Shown one piece after another: positions 1-10,235 of a stretch of 48,379 nucleotides of DNA. This DNA is from Candidatus Aminicenantes bacterium UBA1061 (lineage in GTDB: Bacteria > Acidobacteriota > Aminicenantia > Aminicenantales > Saccharicenantaceae), in contig DCDG01000040.1 in the NCBI GenBank assembly GCA_002316315.1, forward strand, positions 1 through 48,379, in the 5' to 3' direction. Below the pieces are notes generated by a model, which ran no database searches, was not told where the DNA came from, and was given only the letters and a program-made list of their open reading frames with translations. The position numbers were made by a program, and so were the translations under genes. How positions within the stretch are numbered: position 1 is the stretch's first letter; every line of letters begins with the position of its first letter.

Positions 1-2
1 AT

Positions 3-3000
3 AAATTATATGTAGCCGTGACCGGAGCTGGTCAGAATAGTTTTATCTTTCCCGAAAACGTTATCAAGGTCAATGAAATTTCGGCTCTGGCTTTTGGCTC
101 GAGCCTGATTTTCCCTCAGGCCAGATCTGTTTTTGATATCGGAGCAGAAAGTGCGCGCTGGGTGGAAATCAAGCCAGGTTCATCTCAGGAACCATTTCCA
201 GAAATTATCGATTTCTCACTCAATGAAAGATGCGCCGCTGGCACCGGTCTTTTCCTCGAAAAGCAAGCCTATCGCTTGAATCTGACCATAGAGGAATTTT
301 CTGCTCTGGCTGCCCGGGCCAGGAAAGGAGCACCGGTAGCCGGTCGCTGCAGTGTCTTTGCTAAATCAGATATGATTCATCTCCAGCAAAAAGGCGTACC
401 GGTGGAGGAGATTGCCTATGGAGTTTGCCTGGCTCTGGTTAGATCAGTTACTTCCTCCCTCCTTAAAAGCAAATCCTGCCCCTTGCCTGTTGTTCTGGCC
501 GGCAACACCATCAGAAATCAGGGTCTTATCCGGGCTTTTGAACAGATCCTCAAGACAAAAGAAGGTGAACTTATTTATTCTGACCTGTCACCTTACCTGA
601 CTGCTATGGGCGGAGCCATTCTGGCCGAGATTAAAAAAGAAAATATTGAACCTGTTTCAATCGCTGATTTTCTTCGGAAAACCAGGCCGCGCCTGGAAAT
701 GAAGGTTTTCAATCTCCAGCCGCTGGGTGAATTACCGGCTGTCCAGGCCACCGAACCTGACCGGGTATTTACCACCCCGGTCAAAGGTTATCTTGGGATT
801 GACGTTGGCTCAGTCAGTACCAATCTGGTGGTCATGGCTGAAAATGCTGAAATATTAAATGGCATATATCTTCCCACCAGAGGGCAACCTCTGGAAGTGA
901 TTAAAGAAGGCCTGTCCACGATTTTATCAAGATTTCAGGGCGGCCTGGAAATCCTCGGTATCGGAACCACCGGCAGCGGCCGCTACTTAGCCGGGCGGCT
1001 CGTCAAAGCCGATATCATTAAAAATGAAATCACCAGCCAGATGAAAAGCGCAGTTCATTATTTTCCCGAAGTTGACACCATCTTTGAAATCGGCGGACAG
1101 GATTCCAAATTCATCCAGGTGGAGCAGGGCCGGGTCGTTGATTTCAATCTCAATAAAATCTGTGCGGCTGGTACCGGTTCTTTTTTAGAAGAGCAGGCCA
1201 GCCAGCTCGGTTTTAAGGTCGAAGATGATTTTGCCCGCTTAGCTTCCTTCTCCACCCGGCCTTATAATCTCGGCAGCCGCTGCACGGTTTTTATGGAATC
1301 AGAGCTTCTGCAAGCAGTGACCCGTAATGAGCCTTTGCCTGACCTGGTGGCCGGTCTGGCCTATTCCATAGCCAGAAATTATCTGGAAAAAGTAGTCGAA
1401 CGAAGGCCAGTTGGCCAGCACATCATTTTTCAGGGAGGGGTGGCCTCTAACCCGGCGGTGGTTAAAGCTTTTTCACTTCTGCTCGACCGTCCGATCAAAG
1501 TCCATCCTTATCAGCGGCTATCGGGGGCCATCGGAGCCGCGCTCGAAGCCCGGGAAGCCGTCAAGAAGGCCGGGAAAAAGTCACCCGACCTCAATGCTAT
1601 CCGCCAGATCCTTCAGCAGTCTTTTGAACCAAGAAGTTTTGAATGTCAGATTTGCTCCAACCGCTGCCAGGTTATTTCGATTGAAACAGGCCAGGAAAAA
1701 GTCTTTTTCGGTGATATCTGCGAGCGTTACACTTCAGCCCTGGCCGGGGAAAACCCGGCTGCTGATTTTCACAACCCTCTTGTTTTCAGGCAGAAATTGG
1801 TGGATGAACTCCTGACCGCCAGGTCTGGCGGCGGGCCAACCATCGGTCTGCCGCGTGGTTCGGCCCTGCAAGAGTTTTTACCTTTCTGGATATGTTTCTT
1901 TTCCAATCTGGGTTATCGGGTTAAGCTGTCGCCCGAAACTAACTCTGAAATCCTGGAAGCCGGGCTCAGGCTCCAGCCGGCAGAAATCTGCCTTCCAATA
2001 AAAATAGTTTCAGGCCAGATTAAATTTCTTCAGGCCGATCCGGAAGTTGACCTGGTCTTTGTACCCAGTCTGGTGGACTTTCATAACTGGAAAAAGGAAT
2101 CATTTTATTTCTGTCCATACACAGAAAATCTCCCCCACATGCTGCCAGGAGAAATAAGGAATAAACTGCTGACGGTCCCGATTTACTTAGCGCCGGATGC
2201 CAGGAGCCGGAAAACAACCTTCAAAAATCTGTCCGAAAGCCTTAAACTCCCCGAAGAAAAAATCAAAGAAGCCTGGCTGTCAGCCTGGCAGGCTCAAATC
2301 AAATTTAATCAGAAACTAAAAAAACAGGGGGAAGCTCTTTTCAGGGAAGCAACCCTGTCCGGAAAGCAGATCTGGGTTATTGCTGGCCGGCCATATCTTC
2401 TTTACGACAATTTTTTTAACCTTAATCTCTGGTTTCATTTAGAAAAGCTGGGGATAACCGCTATCCCGATGGATTACCTGCCAGTGGAGGAAATCAGCCC
2501 GGCCGACATTCCACTGACTGGCTCTGATATTCCGCCCTGGAGATACCCCCAGAACATCTTAAAAACAGCTACCTGGTGCCGCCGTCAGGCGGGAGTTTTT
2601 CCTGTTTTTCTCAGCAATTACGGCTGCGGAGTGGATGGCTTTGCCGTCAAGCATCTGAAAAACCTTATGGAAGATATCCCTTATCTGCTGCTGGAATTCG
2701 ATGAGCATCGGGCTGAGGCAGGACTCATTACCCGCCTGGAAGCTTTTGCTGATGAAATCAGCCAGTCTGGTAGCCAGTCCAGAAAATCAACTTCAATAAA
2801 AAATGCAGTTGACCCGGAAAATCTGCCGATAGAAGAACTCAGAAAATACCCTTTTAAGATTCCATATTTTGCTGACCACGCCCTGGCTTTTGCCGGAGCT
2901 ATGAAAAAATCGGGTATGCAGGCTGAGGTTTTGCCGCCACCCGATGAAAAAAGTCTTGAGCTGGGCGAGAAATACACATCCGGCAAAGAATGTCATGCCT

Positions 3001-4034
3001 TTTCCTTTCTACTCGGAGATCTTTTAAAACTGGCTATTAAAAGCACTGATCATGAGCCGCAGATCTTCTTTTTCCCCGGGGCCCGTTACTCCTGTCTTCT
3101 CCAGCAATACGGCCCCGCCATGCGCAATCTGCTGCTGGAACTTGGCAAAAAGCATATTCTGGTTTTAACACCCAGCCTCGAATACATCTGGAAACTGGTC
3201 GGTTTTGATGGGTTGAAAAGCCTCTGGCAGGGGCTGGTAGCTATTGATCGGCTGAATAAAATTGCCTGCCACCTGCGTCCCTATGAACTCCACCGCGGGG
3301 AGACGGCCAGGGCGTTTAAAAGAGGGCTTAAATTGATTGAGGATGGACTGGCCACCGATCGGTTAAAGGCCAACCTGGCAGAAATAAAAGCTGACTTCAA
3401 AAATATAAAAGTCAGGCAGGAAGACAGGCCAATCATCGGGGTAGCCGGTGATATTTACACCCGTCAGAACTATTTCGCCAATAATTACCTGTTTGAAAGG
3501 CTGGAAGCACTGGGCTGCGAAGTCTGGCCATCTCCTTTTATCATTGAAGAAGTCGATTTTACTTTTAGCCGCGGTCTGTATGAAACTTTATCCGAAGGGA
3601 AATTGATACATAGCCTGGCTTATGCTGGCTTGAATTTAATTAAAGAACGCAAGAGGCGCGAGGTACAGAAGAAGCTCGAAGTGACGAACCTCGAGATTAA
3701 AGAACCTGATTTTAAAGAGCTGGTCAAATTTACCACGACTTATCTCAATTATGACAATAACCAGAGCCTCTTTTTGAACGTGGCCAGAATGGTTGATTTT
3801 GCCCGAAAGGGAGCGGATGGCCTGATCAATGTAATTTGCTTTAACTGTATGTTAGGCCTGACCTCAGCTGCTATTTCTTCCCGAATCAAAAGCGATTTTG
3901 AGAATCTGCCCATACCGACTCTGATTTATGGTGAGACAGAAAACAGCAGCGCCAACAGCCGGCTGGAAGCTTTCGTCGAACAGGTTAAAGCCAGATACAG
4001 AAAGAAAAAATTAAATCAGGCTGTTAATCCCTGA
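3..4034 (+). CDS. 2-hydroxyacyl-CoA dehydratase activase, fused two-repeat form, 5' end cut by window edge
   Basis: Large activator of the BadF/HgdC (ASKHA-fold) family. Such proteins use ATP to inject an electron into 2-hydroxyacyl-CoA dehydratases or benzoyl-CoA reductases. The frame is open from base 3, so the true start lies outside the window; the GTG at 18 is internal. There are two ATPase repeats. The first has an iron-sulfur ligand motif CAAGTG at nt 231 and a second cysteine (GRCSVF) at nt 348. The second starts at GIDVGS (nt 794), with its cysteines at nt 1161 (CAAGTG) and nt 1281 (SRCTVF). A cysteine-rich link (CQICSNRCQ, about nt 1643) leads into a DUF2229-type region and a C-terminal HgdB-like part. 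These fused activases of about 1,400 residues are common in anaerobes, but their substrate is usually unknown. No dehydratase subunit lies next to it here. Confidence 0.9.
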   Translation, partial: KLYVAVTGAGQNSFIFPENVIKVNEISALAFGSSLIFPQARSVFDIGAESARWVEIKPGSSQEPFPEIIDFSLNERCAAGTGLFLEKQAYRLNLTIEEFSALAARARKGAPVAGRCSVFAKSDMIHLQQKGVPVEEIAYGVCLALVRSVTSSLLKSKSCPLPVVLAGNTIRNQGLIRAFEQILKTKEGELIYSDLSPYLTAMGGAILAEIKKENIEPVSIADFLRKTRPRLEMKVFNLQPLGELPAVQATEPDRVFTTPVKGYLGIDVGSVSTNLVVMAENAEILNGIYLPTRGQPLEVIKEGLSTILSRFQGGLEILGIGTTGSGRYLAGRLVKADIIKNEITSQMKSAVHYFPEVDTIFEIGGQDSKFIQVEQGRVVDFNLNKICAAGTGSFLEEQASQLGFKVEDDFARLASFSTRPYNLGSRCTVFMESELLQAVTRNEPLPDLVAGLAYSIARNYLEKVVERRPVGQHIIFQGGVASNPAVVKAFSLLLDRPIKVHPYQRLSGAIGAALEAREAVKKAGKKSPDLNAIRQILQQSFEPRSFECQICSNRCQVISIETGQEKVFFGDICERYTSALAGENPAADFHNPLVFRQKLVDELLTARSGGGPTIGLPRGSALQEFLPFWICFFSNLGYRVKLSPETNSEILEAGLRLQPAEICLPIKIVSGQIKFLQADPEVDLVFVPSLVDFHNWKKESFYFCPYTENLPHMLPGEIRNKLLTVPIYLAPDARSRKTTFKNLSESLKLPEEKIKEAWLSAWQAQIKFNQKLKKQGEALFREATLSGKQIWVIAGRPYLLYDNFFNLNLWFHLEKLGITAIPMDYLPVEEISPADIPLTGSDIPPWRYPQNILKTATWCRRQAGVFPVFLSNYGCGVDGFAVKHLKNLMEDIPYLLLEFDEHRAEAGLITRLEAFADEISQSGSQSRKSTSIKNAVDPENLPIEELRKYPFKIPYFADHALAFAGAMKKSGMQAEVLPPPDEKSLELGEKYTSGKECHAFSFLLGDLLKLAIKSTDHEPQIFFFPGARYSCLLQQYGPAMRNLLLELGKKHILVLTPSLEYIWKLVGFDGLKSLWQGLVAIDRLNKIACHLRPYELHRGETARAFKRGLKLIEDGLATDRLKANLAEIKADFKNIKVRQEDRPIIGVAGDIYTRQNYFANNYLFERLEALGCEVWPSPFIIEEVDFTFSRGLYETLSEGKLIHSLAYAGLNLIKERKRREVQKKLEVTNLEIKEPDFKELVKFTTTYLNYDNNQSLFLNVARMVDFARKGADGLINVICFNCMLGLTSAAISSRIKSDFENLPIPTLIYGETENSSANSRLEAFVEQVKARYRKKKLNQAVNP

Positions 4035-4066
4035 TAGCCAGTGACCAACCCGCTTTGCGCTCGATT

Positions 4067-4762
4067 TCAAAGAGAGGTCAGAATGACGGCAATTATACCT
4101 GTCAGGAAAACACCATCAAAAGTTCCGGCTCCGCCGATAGATGCTACCGGTGCTCCCAGCTCAGGTATTTTTTTTAGGTTCATCAAATCAGCACCGATCA
4201 GCGTTCCGAGTGTGCCCGAAACATAAGCTATGACCGGAGCAGATTGAATACCATCAGGTGAGATAAGCGAAACGAGAAAAGCTACTAAGGCTGCCACCAG
4301 CGGGGGAAAAAGAGCCGGCGTAGCGATACCAAGACCTTTGACCGGTCGGGCCACTCTGTTGACCAGAAAAGTTACGATGGCCGTGGCTATAACAAACTCC
4401 CAGAAAAGGCCTCCCCAGCGGAAAATGAGGTATAGACTTATCAGTGAGGGAATAATTGCACCGCCCACATTGATCGCCAGAACGGTTGTTTCTCTGGCTG
4501 CTGCTACCGGTACCTGAAACTTCCAGCCGTAGAAATTTACCACCTGCTGCTCCATCACCTGACCCGAGTGAAGCTTTTTTATAGGGATATTAATACCGCT
4601 GCCAATTAAAGTCAGAAGAAGGAGCGTAAAAACTAAATCAGGCGGAATGCCCAGCCTCTGGAAGGCAAAGGAAATAACTCCCAGTTTCAGGAAAAAGAAC
4701 AACCCACCAAGAAGAATAAAGTAGCCAATCAGAAATAAAAGGAGTACAGGTAAAAAAAACAT
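4067..4762 (-). CDS. DUF1614 family integral membrane protein
   Basis: 231-residue very hydrophobic protein with about six or seven predicted membrane segments, starting directly at the N-terminus. The region after helix 2 (GSGINIPIKK, about residues 53-62) and the glycine-rich C-terminus (ASIGGAGTFDGVFLTG) resemble DUF1614 proteins, whose function is unknown. It is convergent with the dehydratase activase, only 32 bases away, so the two stops face each other. A GAGGTG ribosome site lies upstream of the ATG. The family assignment is from memory of the pattern. Confidence 0.8.
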   Translation of the reverse strand: MFFLPVLLLFLIGYFILLGGLFFFLKLGVISFAFQRLGIPPDLVFTLLLLTLIGSGINIPIKKLHSGQVMEQQVVNFYGWKFQVPVAAARETTVLAINVGGAIIPSLISLYLIFRWGGLFWEFVIATAIVTFLVNRVARPVKGLGIATPALFPPLVAALVAFLVSLISPDGIQSAPVIAYVSGTLGTLIGADLMNLKKIPELGAPVASIGGAGTFDGVFLTGIIAVILTSL

Positions 4763-5017
4763 TGGCTTTTACACCTCACTCTTGAAATGGTTCTCCCTAA
4801 TCATATACTCATTAGCCAATAATAGAAAGGAATTAAGTGTAAATCTCAAAGCTCAGTCTGAAAAACAGACGGTTACTTGAGGTCTGGTCTGAGAAGACAA
4901 AAAAATCAAAATATCAGGTTGGCTATAAAAATATGATCCAGGTCATCTACCAAATCGATTCAATAAATAATAAAATCTATCCTATTTAAATTTAAAATTC
5001 ACCAGAGGTAGTAACAA

Positions 5018-6634
5018 ATGCAGGTTAAGGCACTAAAAGCAAAAGTCAGGACAATTTTCATCACGGTTATGCTGACCGTTTTGTTTATCCTGGCTCCGGC
5101 CGAAGCGGCCAGGGTTAAAAATGTCATTCTGCTTATTGGTGATGGCATGGGCGTCAGTACCATGAGCCTGGCTCGCTGGTATAAAGATGGTCAGCCTTTG
5201 AGCTGGGATCAATATGTCTGCGGTCTGGCCAGGACCTATTCGGCTGATGAGCCCATTACCGACTCAGCGGCCGCCGCCACGGCCATGGCTACGGGGCACA
5301 AAACGAAGACCGGCTTTCTGAGCGTCTTGCCAGATGAGATGAATAGAGCTCCAGTGGCCACTGTCCTGGAAGGGGCGAGATTGAGCGGTAAATCAACCGG
5401 CCTGGTCGTTACCTGTAATCTCCAGCATGCCACCCCGGCTGCCTTTGCTGCTCATTATCCCCGCCGTTCTGATTATGAAGCTATCTGTGAACAGATGGTT
5501 TACAACCAGGTGGATGTTCTTCTAGGCGGCGGGTTGAAGTATTTTACCGGGCGAAAGGACAGAGAAGACCTACTCCAGGTACTTAAGCAGAAAGGTTACA
5601 TCATCATTTCAAGCCCGGAAGAGTTGAAGTCAGCCAGTAGCTCGCGGCTGGCCGGGCTTTTTGCTGAAGTAGAACTGTCTTATGATCTTGACCGCGATCC
5701 GACCAGAGAGCCTTCTCTGGCCGAAATGACAGAGACAGCCATTAGAATTTTATCCAGAAATAAAAATGGATTTTTCTTAATGGTGGAAGGCAGCAAAATA
5801 GACTGGGCCAACCACGACCATGACCCGGTGGCCTCAGTGACGGATATGATGGCTTTTGACCGGGCGGTCAGAGTAGCTCTTGATTATGCCCTCAAAGAAA
5901 AAAACACGGCGGTAATTGTGGTGGCCGACCATTCAACGGGCGGGCTAACCATCGGCAATGACAGGAGTTCGTCAAAATCCGATGGAAAAAAAGTTGGCAA
6001 CTTCATCAATCCTTTAAAAGCGGCCAGCATAAGTGCCGAAGGTCTGGAAAAGCTCATTCGGCCAGATATGACTGAGGTTGAAGTCAAAGCCATCGTCAGT
6101 GATCGTTATGGCCTTGGCGACCTGACTGAAGAAGAGCTTAAGGCAATCATGGATTATCTGGCTGAAGCCGCCAGAAATCCAAAGCAGTCAGGACAACTAA
6201 AATCTATCGTCGGTCCAATGATGAGTACAAGGGCCATGATTGACTGGACAACGGGCGGCCATACAGGAGAGGAAGTTGCCCTGGCTGTTTATCACCCGGA
6301 AGGGCTCAGACCAACTGGTGTAATTGAAAATATAGATATTGCCCGTTATGTGGCAGGATTAATGCAGATAAATCTTGAAGCTATAACCAGAGAATATTTC
6401 ATTGAAGCTGAGGCCGCCTTCAAAGCCAGAGAAGCTCAGGTTGAACTTGACACAGTTACCGATCCGGACAACCCGGTGCTTAAAGTCAAAAAAGGCAACC
6501 GCAATCTCATCATTCCAGCTAACAAAGATTTTGTCGAAATGAACGGAACCAGAATCCAGACAAAGCTGATTAATGTTTATAATCGCAAAAATTTCTATGT
6601 CTCCCGCCAGGTACTCTCTCTTCTAAGTGACTAA
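5018..6634 (+). CDS. phoA: Secreted alkaline phosphatase
   Basis: 538-residue periplasmic or secreted phosphomonoesterase of the alkaline phosphatase superfamily. An N-terminal signal peptide (hydrophobic residues about 12-27, ending APAEAA) is followed by the metal-binding IGDGMG motif (Asp42). The nucleophile is Ser83 in TDSAAAATAMATG. The second metal set is seen in EGSKIDWANHDHDP, VVADHSTGG and the late histidine of WTTGGHTGEE. All core motifs are present and the length is normal, so it should be active. The ATG follows an AGAGGT ribosome site. The gene is divergent from the DUF1614 gene across about 255 bases. The symbol is given for the family; orthology to E. coli PhoA is not established. 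Confidence 0.92.
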   Translation: MQVKALKAKVRTIFITVMLTVLFILAPAEAARVKNVILLIGDGMGVSTMSLARWYKDGQPLSWDQYVCGLARTYSADEPITDSAAAATAMATGHKTKTGFLSVLPDEMNRAPVATVLEGARLSGKSTGLVVTCNLQHATPAAFAAHYPRRSDYEAICEQMVYNQVDVLLGGGLKYFTGRKDREDLLQVLKQKGYIIISSPEELKSASSSRLAGLFAEVELSYDLDRDPTREPSLAEMTETAIRILSRNKNGFFLMVEGSKIDWANHDHDPVASVTDMMAFDRAVRVALDYALKEKNTAVIVVADHSTGGLTIGNDRSSSKSDGKKVGNFINPLKAASISAEGLEKLIRPDMTEVEVKAIVSDRYGLGDLTEEELKAIMDYLAEAARNPKQSGQLKSIVGPMMSTRAMIDWTTGGHTGEEVALAVYHPEGLRPTGVIENIDIARYVAGLMQINLEAITREYFIEAEAAFKAREAQVELDTVTDPDNPVLKVKKGNRNLIIPANKDFVEMNGTRIQTKLINVYNRKNFYVSRQVLSLLSD

Positions 6635-6835
6635 AGACCAGGGGAGAAAACCAGGGACACCACCTGCATTTGCTATTTTTTTCTGGTCAAATCCTGAGAA
6701 AAGAAAATATCTCTCCCGTTTCCCTGCCCGCTGACAGGTTTTGAGCCAGTTTGCCGCCAGAATTCTGAACACCCTGCGTTTTTCACTCAAGACCAAACTC
6801 AGAAACCAGAAAAAGGAAATATCTTGACTATTAAG

Positions 6836-7789
6836 TCAGAGGCCGTAGACACATCTATAAAGCCGTTGGGCCAGATCCATGATGTCGTCTTTTCTGGCCA
6901 GGCTGTTGAGCCAGCGTTCCGGGATAGCGGCCAGGCCATAATAAAGTCCGGCCAGGCCGCCAGCCACCGCTCCAGTCGTATCAGTATCATCACCCAGATT
7001 TACAGCCTTTAGAACCGTTTCTTCATATGATTTGCTGTTCAGAAAGCACCAGAGGCTGGCTTCTAACGTATCTATAACGTATCCGCTGGAGTTTATGGAT
7101 TCTTCGGGCAGCTCCTGGATATTGGCTTCTAAGATTCTGGCAAAATGAGGCAACTCGCGCTTGTATGGCAGGCGAGTGTAATATTTTTTTACTTCAGCAC
7201 CTGTCGTTTTATAAGCTACCTCTGGCTCCTGGCCTTGAAGAAGATTAACGGCAAACTGAATATACATGCCACAGGCCATCTGACTCCTCGGATGACCGTG
7301 GGTTAAGCAGGAAACTTGATGGGTCAGTTCAAATTGCTCTGGTCGGCTCATTTTCTCAACATAATAAGCCAGTGGCAAAATTCTCATCAATGAGCCGTTT
7401 CCATTACTGAACTCATCTCTTCCTCCGGCTTCAACCGGATTGACTCCCTCTTTCAGCCGCCTGATGGCCTTCTCTGTCGTACTTCCCACATCGAAAGTCT
7501 GTCCATGGGGAGTCCAGTATCCTTCATCCAACCAGCGACAGAATCGGTTGGCCATATCCCGAAGGTCATAGCCCTGGCAGAGTGATTCAGCCAGGCAGAA
7601 AGCCAGCGAGCTATCGTCAGACCAGGTTCCGGGCGGTTGCCCATGAGTACCATCGCCTCTAAAGTCAGTCACGGGATTCTTTTTTAGCTCATTTCTGGTG
7701 GTAAATTCAACCGGGATACCCAGCGCATCGCCCACGGCCAGGCCCAACAAACCGCCAAGCACCTTTTCTTCTTTGCTATCTTTTTTCAT
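6836..7789 (-). CDS. ADP-ribosylglycohydrolase (DraG-like)
   Basis: 317-residue cytoplasmic hydrolase of the ADP-ribosylglycohydrolase family, which removes ADP-ribose from proteins or small molecules. The N-terminal GGLLGLAVGDALG motif is present. The dinuclear metal site is seen in TWSDDSSL (about residues 54-61) and in the C-terminal NLGDDTDTTGAVAGGLAG. The length is typical and all metal ligands are visible. No DraT-like transferase is adjacent, so the target cannot be told from context. It stands alone on the minus strand, convergent with the phosphatase gene; the 200 bases between them hold nothing I recognise. Confidence 0.9.
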   Translation of the reverse strand: MKKDSKEEKVLGGLLGLAVGDALGIPVEFTTRNELKKNPVTDFRGDGTHGQPPGTWSDDSSLAFCLAESLCQGYDLRDMANRFCRWLDEGYWTPHGQTFDVGSTTEKAIRRLKEGVNPVEAGGRDEFSNGNGSLMRILPLAYYVEKMSRPEQFELTHQVSCLTHGHPRSQMACGMYIQFAVNLLQGQEPEVAYKTTGAEVKKYYTRLPYKRELPHFARILEANIQELPEESINSSGYVIDTLEASLWCFLNSKSYEETVLKAVNLGDDTDTTGAVAGGLAGLYYGLAAIPERWLNSLARKDDIMDLAQRLYRCVYGL

Positions 7790-8066
7790 CAGATACTCAT
7801 CACTGAATTCCGTTTCGCCCGAATAATAATCCGTGAGATAAAAAGCTGCCTCCGGTCCTGAGCATTAGCCCACAACTTGAGCTTGAATAAGCCATCTTAT
7901 CTTCTCCTCATTATGGTTATTATTGACTTTTCGTCTCTCGCAGCGGACAAGCCCTTTTTGTCAGGTTACCATGGGCAATAGACAAGTCTTCCTAAATTTA
8001 ATCCGCAAATTTAAAAAAATTTATTAAACTCTCATCATTGATCAGAGTTGAACTATTTATCTTGGA

Positions 8067-8603
8067 CTAATCATCCTTCTTAAGCATATTGCTCTTACCA
8101 CCAATACCTGGCAATGATAAAGAATTTTGAGGTGCATAGATTTTTGGGGCCTGGGTAGTATAAGGATTGTTGACGCTGTAAGGAGAATAAGAGCTACCAT
8201 AGGGGCTGTAAGGATTGTTAATGCTGACTGGTGAGTACTTGCTTCCATAGACTCCATAAGGATTGGACACCGATTCAGGATCATACTTGTTCGAATTGAG
8301 CCGGCCGAGATACTGACCATCCTCACCGACAAGAATTGGGGAACTCGATCCAGAGACATAAGTGTTATTCACGCTCGAAGGTGAATATGGTGAGCCGTAG
8401 GGTGAATAGGGATTATTGACACTCAGCGGTGAATACTTACTTCCATACGGACCGCAGGGATTAGAAATTGACTCGGGATCATGCTTATTAGCCGAGAGTT
8501 TACCCAGGTATTTGAATTTCTCGTTTTTCGTACCACTTGTCTGTCCATAAACCAGAGAAAACGAAATTGCCGCAGCAAACAGAATGGCAAAAACCTTTTT
8601 CAT
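8067..8603 (-). CDS. Secreted proline/tyrosine-rich repeat protein
   Basis: 178-residue exported protein of unknown function. I place the start at nt 8603 (MKKVFAILF), because AAAGGAG lies just upstream and a signal peptide follows, ending near VYGQ. Starts further upstream would add residues before the signal. The mature part consists of two diverged copies of a unit of about 66 residues. Each begins YLG(K/R)L, continues DPES(I/V)SNP, and carries motifs of the type NPYSPYGS and KYSPxSxNNPY. A short tail ends in KKDD. Similar NPYSPYGS-rich proteins occur in many Gram-negative bacteria; a surface or envelope role is only a guess. Confidence 0.8.
   Translation of the reverse strand: MKKVFAILFAAAISFSLVYGQTSGTKNEKFKYLGKLSANKHDPESISNPCGPYGSKYSPLSVNNPYSPYGSPYSPSSVNNTYVSGSSSPILVGEDGQYLGRLNSNKYDPESVSNPYGVYGSKYSPVSINNPYSPYGSSYSPYSVNNPYTTQAPKIYAPQNSLSLPGIGGKSNMLKKDD
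8160..8510 (-). repeat. Two in-frame tandem repeat units inside the secreted protein gene
   Basis: Unit 1 runs from about 8510 to 8313 and unit 2 from 8312 to about 8162. Both encode YLGxL-xNK-DPES then YGSKYSPxSxNNPYSPYGS. Within each unit the sub-motif SPYGS/YSPxSVNNPY repeats again at about 15-17 residues. This suggests duplication followed by drift; unit 1 has a 16-residue insertion (VSGSSSPILVGEDG) before unit 2. Confidence 0.7.
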
Positions 8604-9029
8604 GGTTTGCTCCTTTTCCTTTTGGCTGCTTACATTATAAGGCAAATTGTTTCAATAATTCCACTCTTGATTATCCCGAAGTGCGCTCGAAAGTCATGGG
8701 GCCCGGCTCCAGAAGTCAGATTACCACCTCTTTAACAAGCAGCTCCGGTCAGCAAGCCGCTGTCCTGCTCGATCCCGCCGCCCTGGTCACAACCAGAATA
8801 AAAGTAACCATACCAAGTGAGGCAGCCATCGTCATCCGCATAAAGTAACTGCCATAAAGCCTGGCTCAGAGTCTATAAGAGTTCCCTGTAACTTAGCTTC
8901 AGTCAGAACAGATCTGCCCCTCTAACACAAAAATGCACCGGGACGACGACGTAAGATTGGACCCGGTGGTATACATTCTGAAACAGAACCTGCGGCTGCG
9001 ACAGAAAAACATCATGAGCTGCACCACTA
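8604..9029. other. 426-base intergenic region
   Basis: No convincing gene. It separates the repeat protein's ribosome site and presumed promoter from the stop codon of the next minus-strand gene. A weak hairpin is visible at about 8936-8970 (CACCGGG paired with CCCGGTG across about 20 bases) and could end transcription poorly; no T-tract follows it. Open frames here lack ribosome sites. Confidence 0.5.
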
Positions 9030-10235
9030 TCACAGAGTTAGCCCAATTCCAAATTGGAAGCGGCTAGAATAAATGTGCCCATACTCATCGACTGCCGCTA
9101 AGGGCAACCGGGCCGAAGCTCCGATCTGAAACTTCTTGAGCTCAAGTCCCAGGCCAAAAGTAACATAATCATTGGCCACGCGATTTCCCTGCAAGGAACG
9201 ATAAATCTGAGTATCATTAATATAGCCAGCAAGAATATGGAGTCTGTTTTCAAGGTTTGATTGAATCTTCAAGGCATAATCCAGACCACCGGAAAATTTA
9301 ACAATATCTTTTCCCGGGTTTGGTGTATAAATTTCGCTTAAAAGTTGTGGATCGCGACCGGTCTGAGAAGAAGACCAGTCCCAGTAAGAGATATCAGAGA
9401 AAAAGCTCAGATTATCCAGGACTTTTATCCGGCTGCTGGCGGTAAGAACAAGCGGGAACCTGTAGGAACTTTTAATTCTTTGCGTATTAATTATATCGCC
9501 TGTTTCCAGAAGCTCGCTATAGCTATAATACTTAATCGTCATTTTATAAGGGGGTCTGAGGGCCAGGCCAAGAGTCACGGTTTGATTAACTTCCCAGATG
9601 AGCCCAAAATCAAAGATGCAAGAATGAATATCTACATCCCAGTATCTATTTTCCTGGGATGAATCGTAATAACGAGTGTGATTTATCTGGCCGGTACGGT
9701 AAGCAGCGCTCAGGCCGATCGAAACTTTGTCGGTTATCTTCCGGGCTACAGACAGCCCAAAATTATAGAGCTTCCCATCCTGCTCCTCAAAATTGTCATA
9801 AGTCAATGTTTTCGGCCGGTTATATTCTTCAGGCAGAGAATAAGCCAGGGCAATTCTCCATTTTCCATTACCTGCCATCAACCCCGCAAATTCGGGATAA
9901 AAGGTTGTTCGTTTGTAGCTCATCAACTGGTTATCATAATTGTAATCATTCCTGGCATAAGCATGGGACAGCCTGGTGGAAACAGCCAGATTAAATCCCG
10001 AGGTCAGAGTCATACTGGCCGGGTTTAAAAAGGCCGTGTATGGCCCCGGAAAGCTAAGAATTGTCTCGCCGGCAGCCGAAGCCAGTGGAGAATATATACC
10101 CAGAATATTAGTGCTGCCCAGTGGATGACCGAAGTACACATCAGATTGGGCCAGCAGATTAGTGGCGGGGAATAAAATCAAGCTAACCGCCATAACTCCA
10201 TGAAAAAAATACCGCCGTTTTCTTTTCTCGCTCAT
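9030..10235 (-). CDS. Outer-membrane beta-barrel protein (FadL/PorV-like)
   Basis: 401-residue outer-membrane protein. It has a basic start, a hydrophobic signal (about residues 13-30, ending LLAQ), then a long run of alternating amphipathic strands rich in Tyr, Phe and Ser, with a C-terminal strand ending FQFGIGLTL. The early FLNPASMTLTSG segment resembles the start of FadL/PorV-type barrels, where NPA motifs are common. The AGGAGGG ribosome site lies seven bases before the ATG. Substrate unknown. It could equally be a type IX-like PorV homologue or a general hydrophobic-compound channel. Confidence 0.75.
   Translation of the reverse strand: MSEKRKRRYFFHGVMAVSLILFPATNLLAQSDVYFGHPLGSTNILGIYSPLASAAGETILSFPGPYTAFLNPASMTLTSGFNLAVSTRLSHAYARNDYNYDNQLMSYKRTTFYPEFAGLMAGNGKWRIALAYSLPEEYNRPKTLTYDNFEEQDGKLYNFGLSVARKITDKVSIGLSAAYRTGQINHTRYYDSSQENRYWDVDIHSCIFDFGLIWEVNQTVTLGLALRPPYKMTIKYYSYSELLETGDIINTQRIKSSYRFPLVLTASSRIKVLDNLSFFSDISYWDWSSSQTGRDPQLLSEIYTPNPGKDIVKFSGGLDYALKIQSNLENRLHILAGYINDTQIYRSLQGNRVANDYVTFGLGLELKKFQIGASARLPLAAVDEYGHIYSSRFQFGIGLTL

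Noticed and set aside
8537..8848. Plus-strand open frame of 103 codons
   Set aside because: It overlaps the signal peptide of the well-supported minus-strand repeat protein, has no ribosome site and a biased composition.
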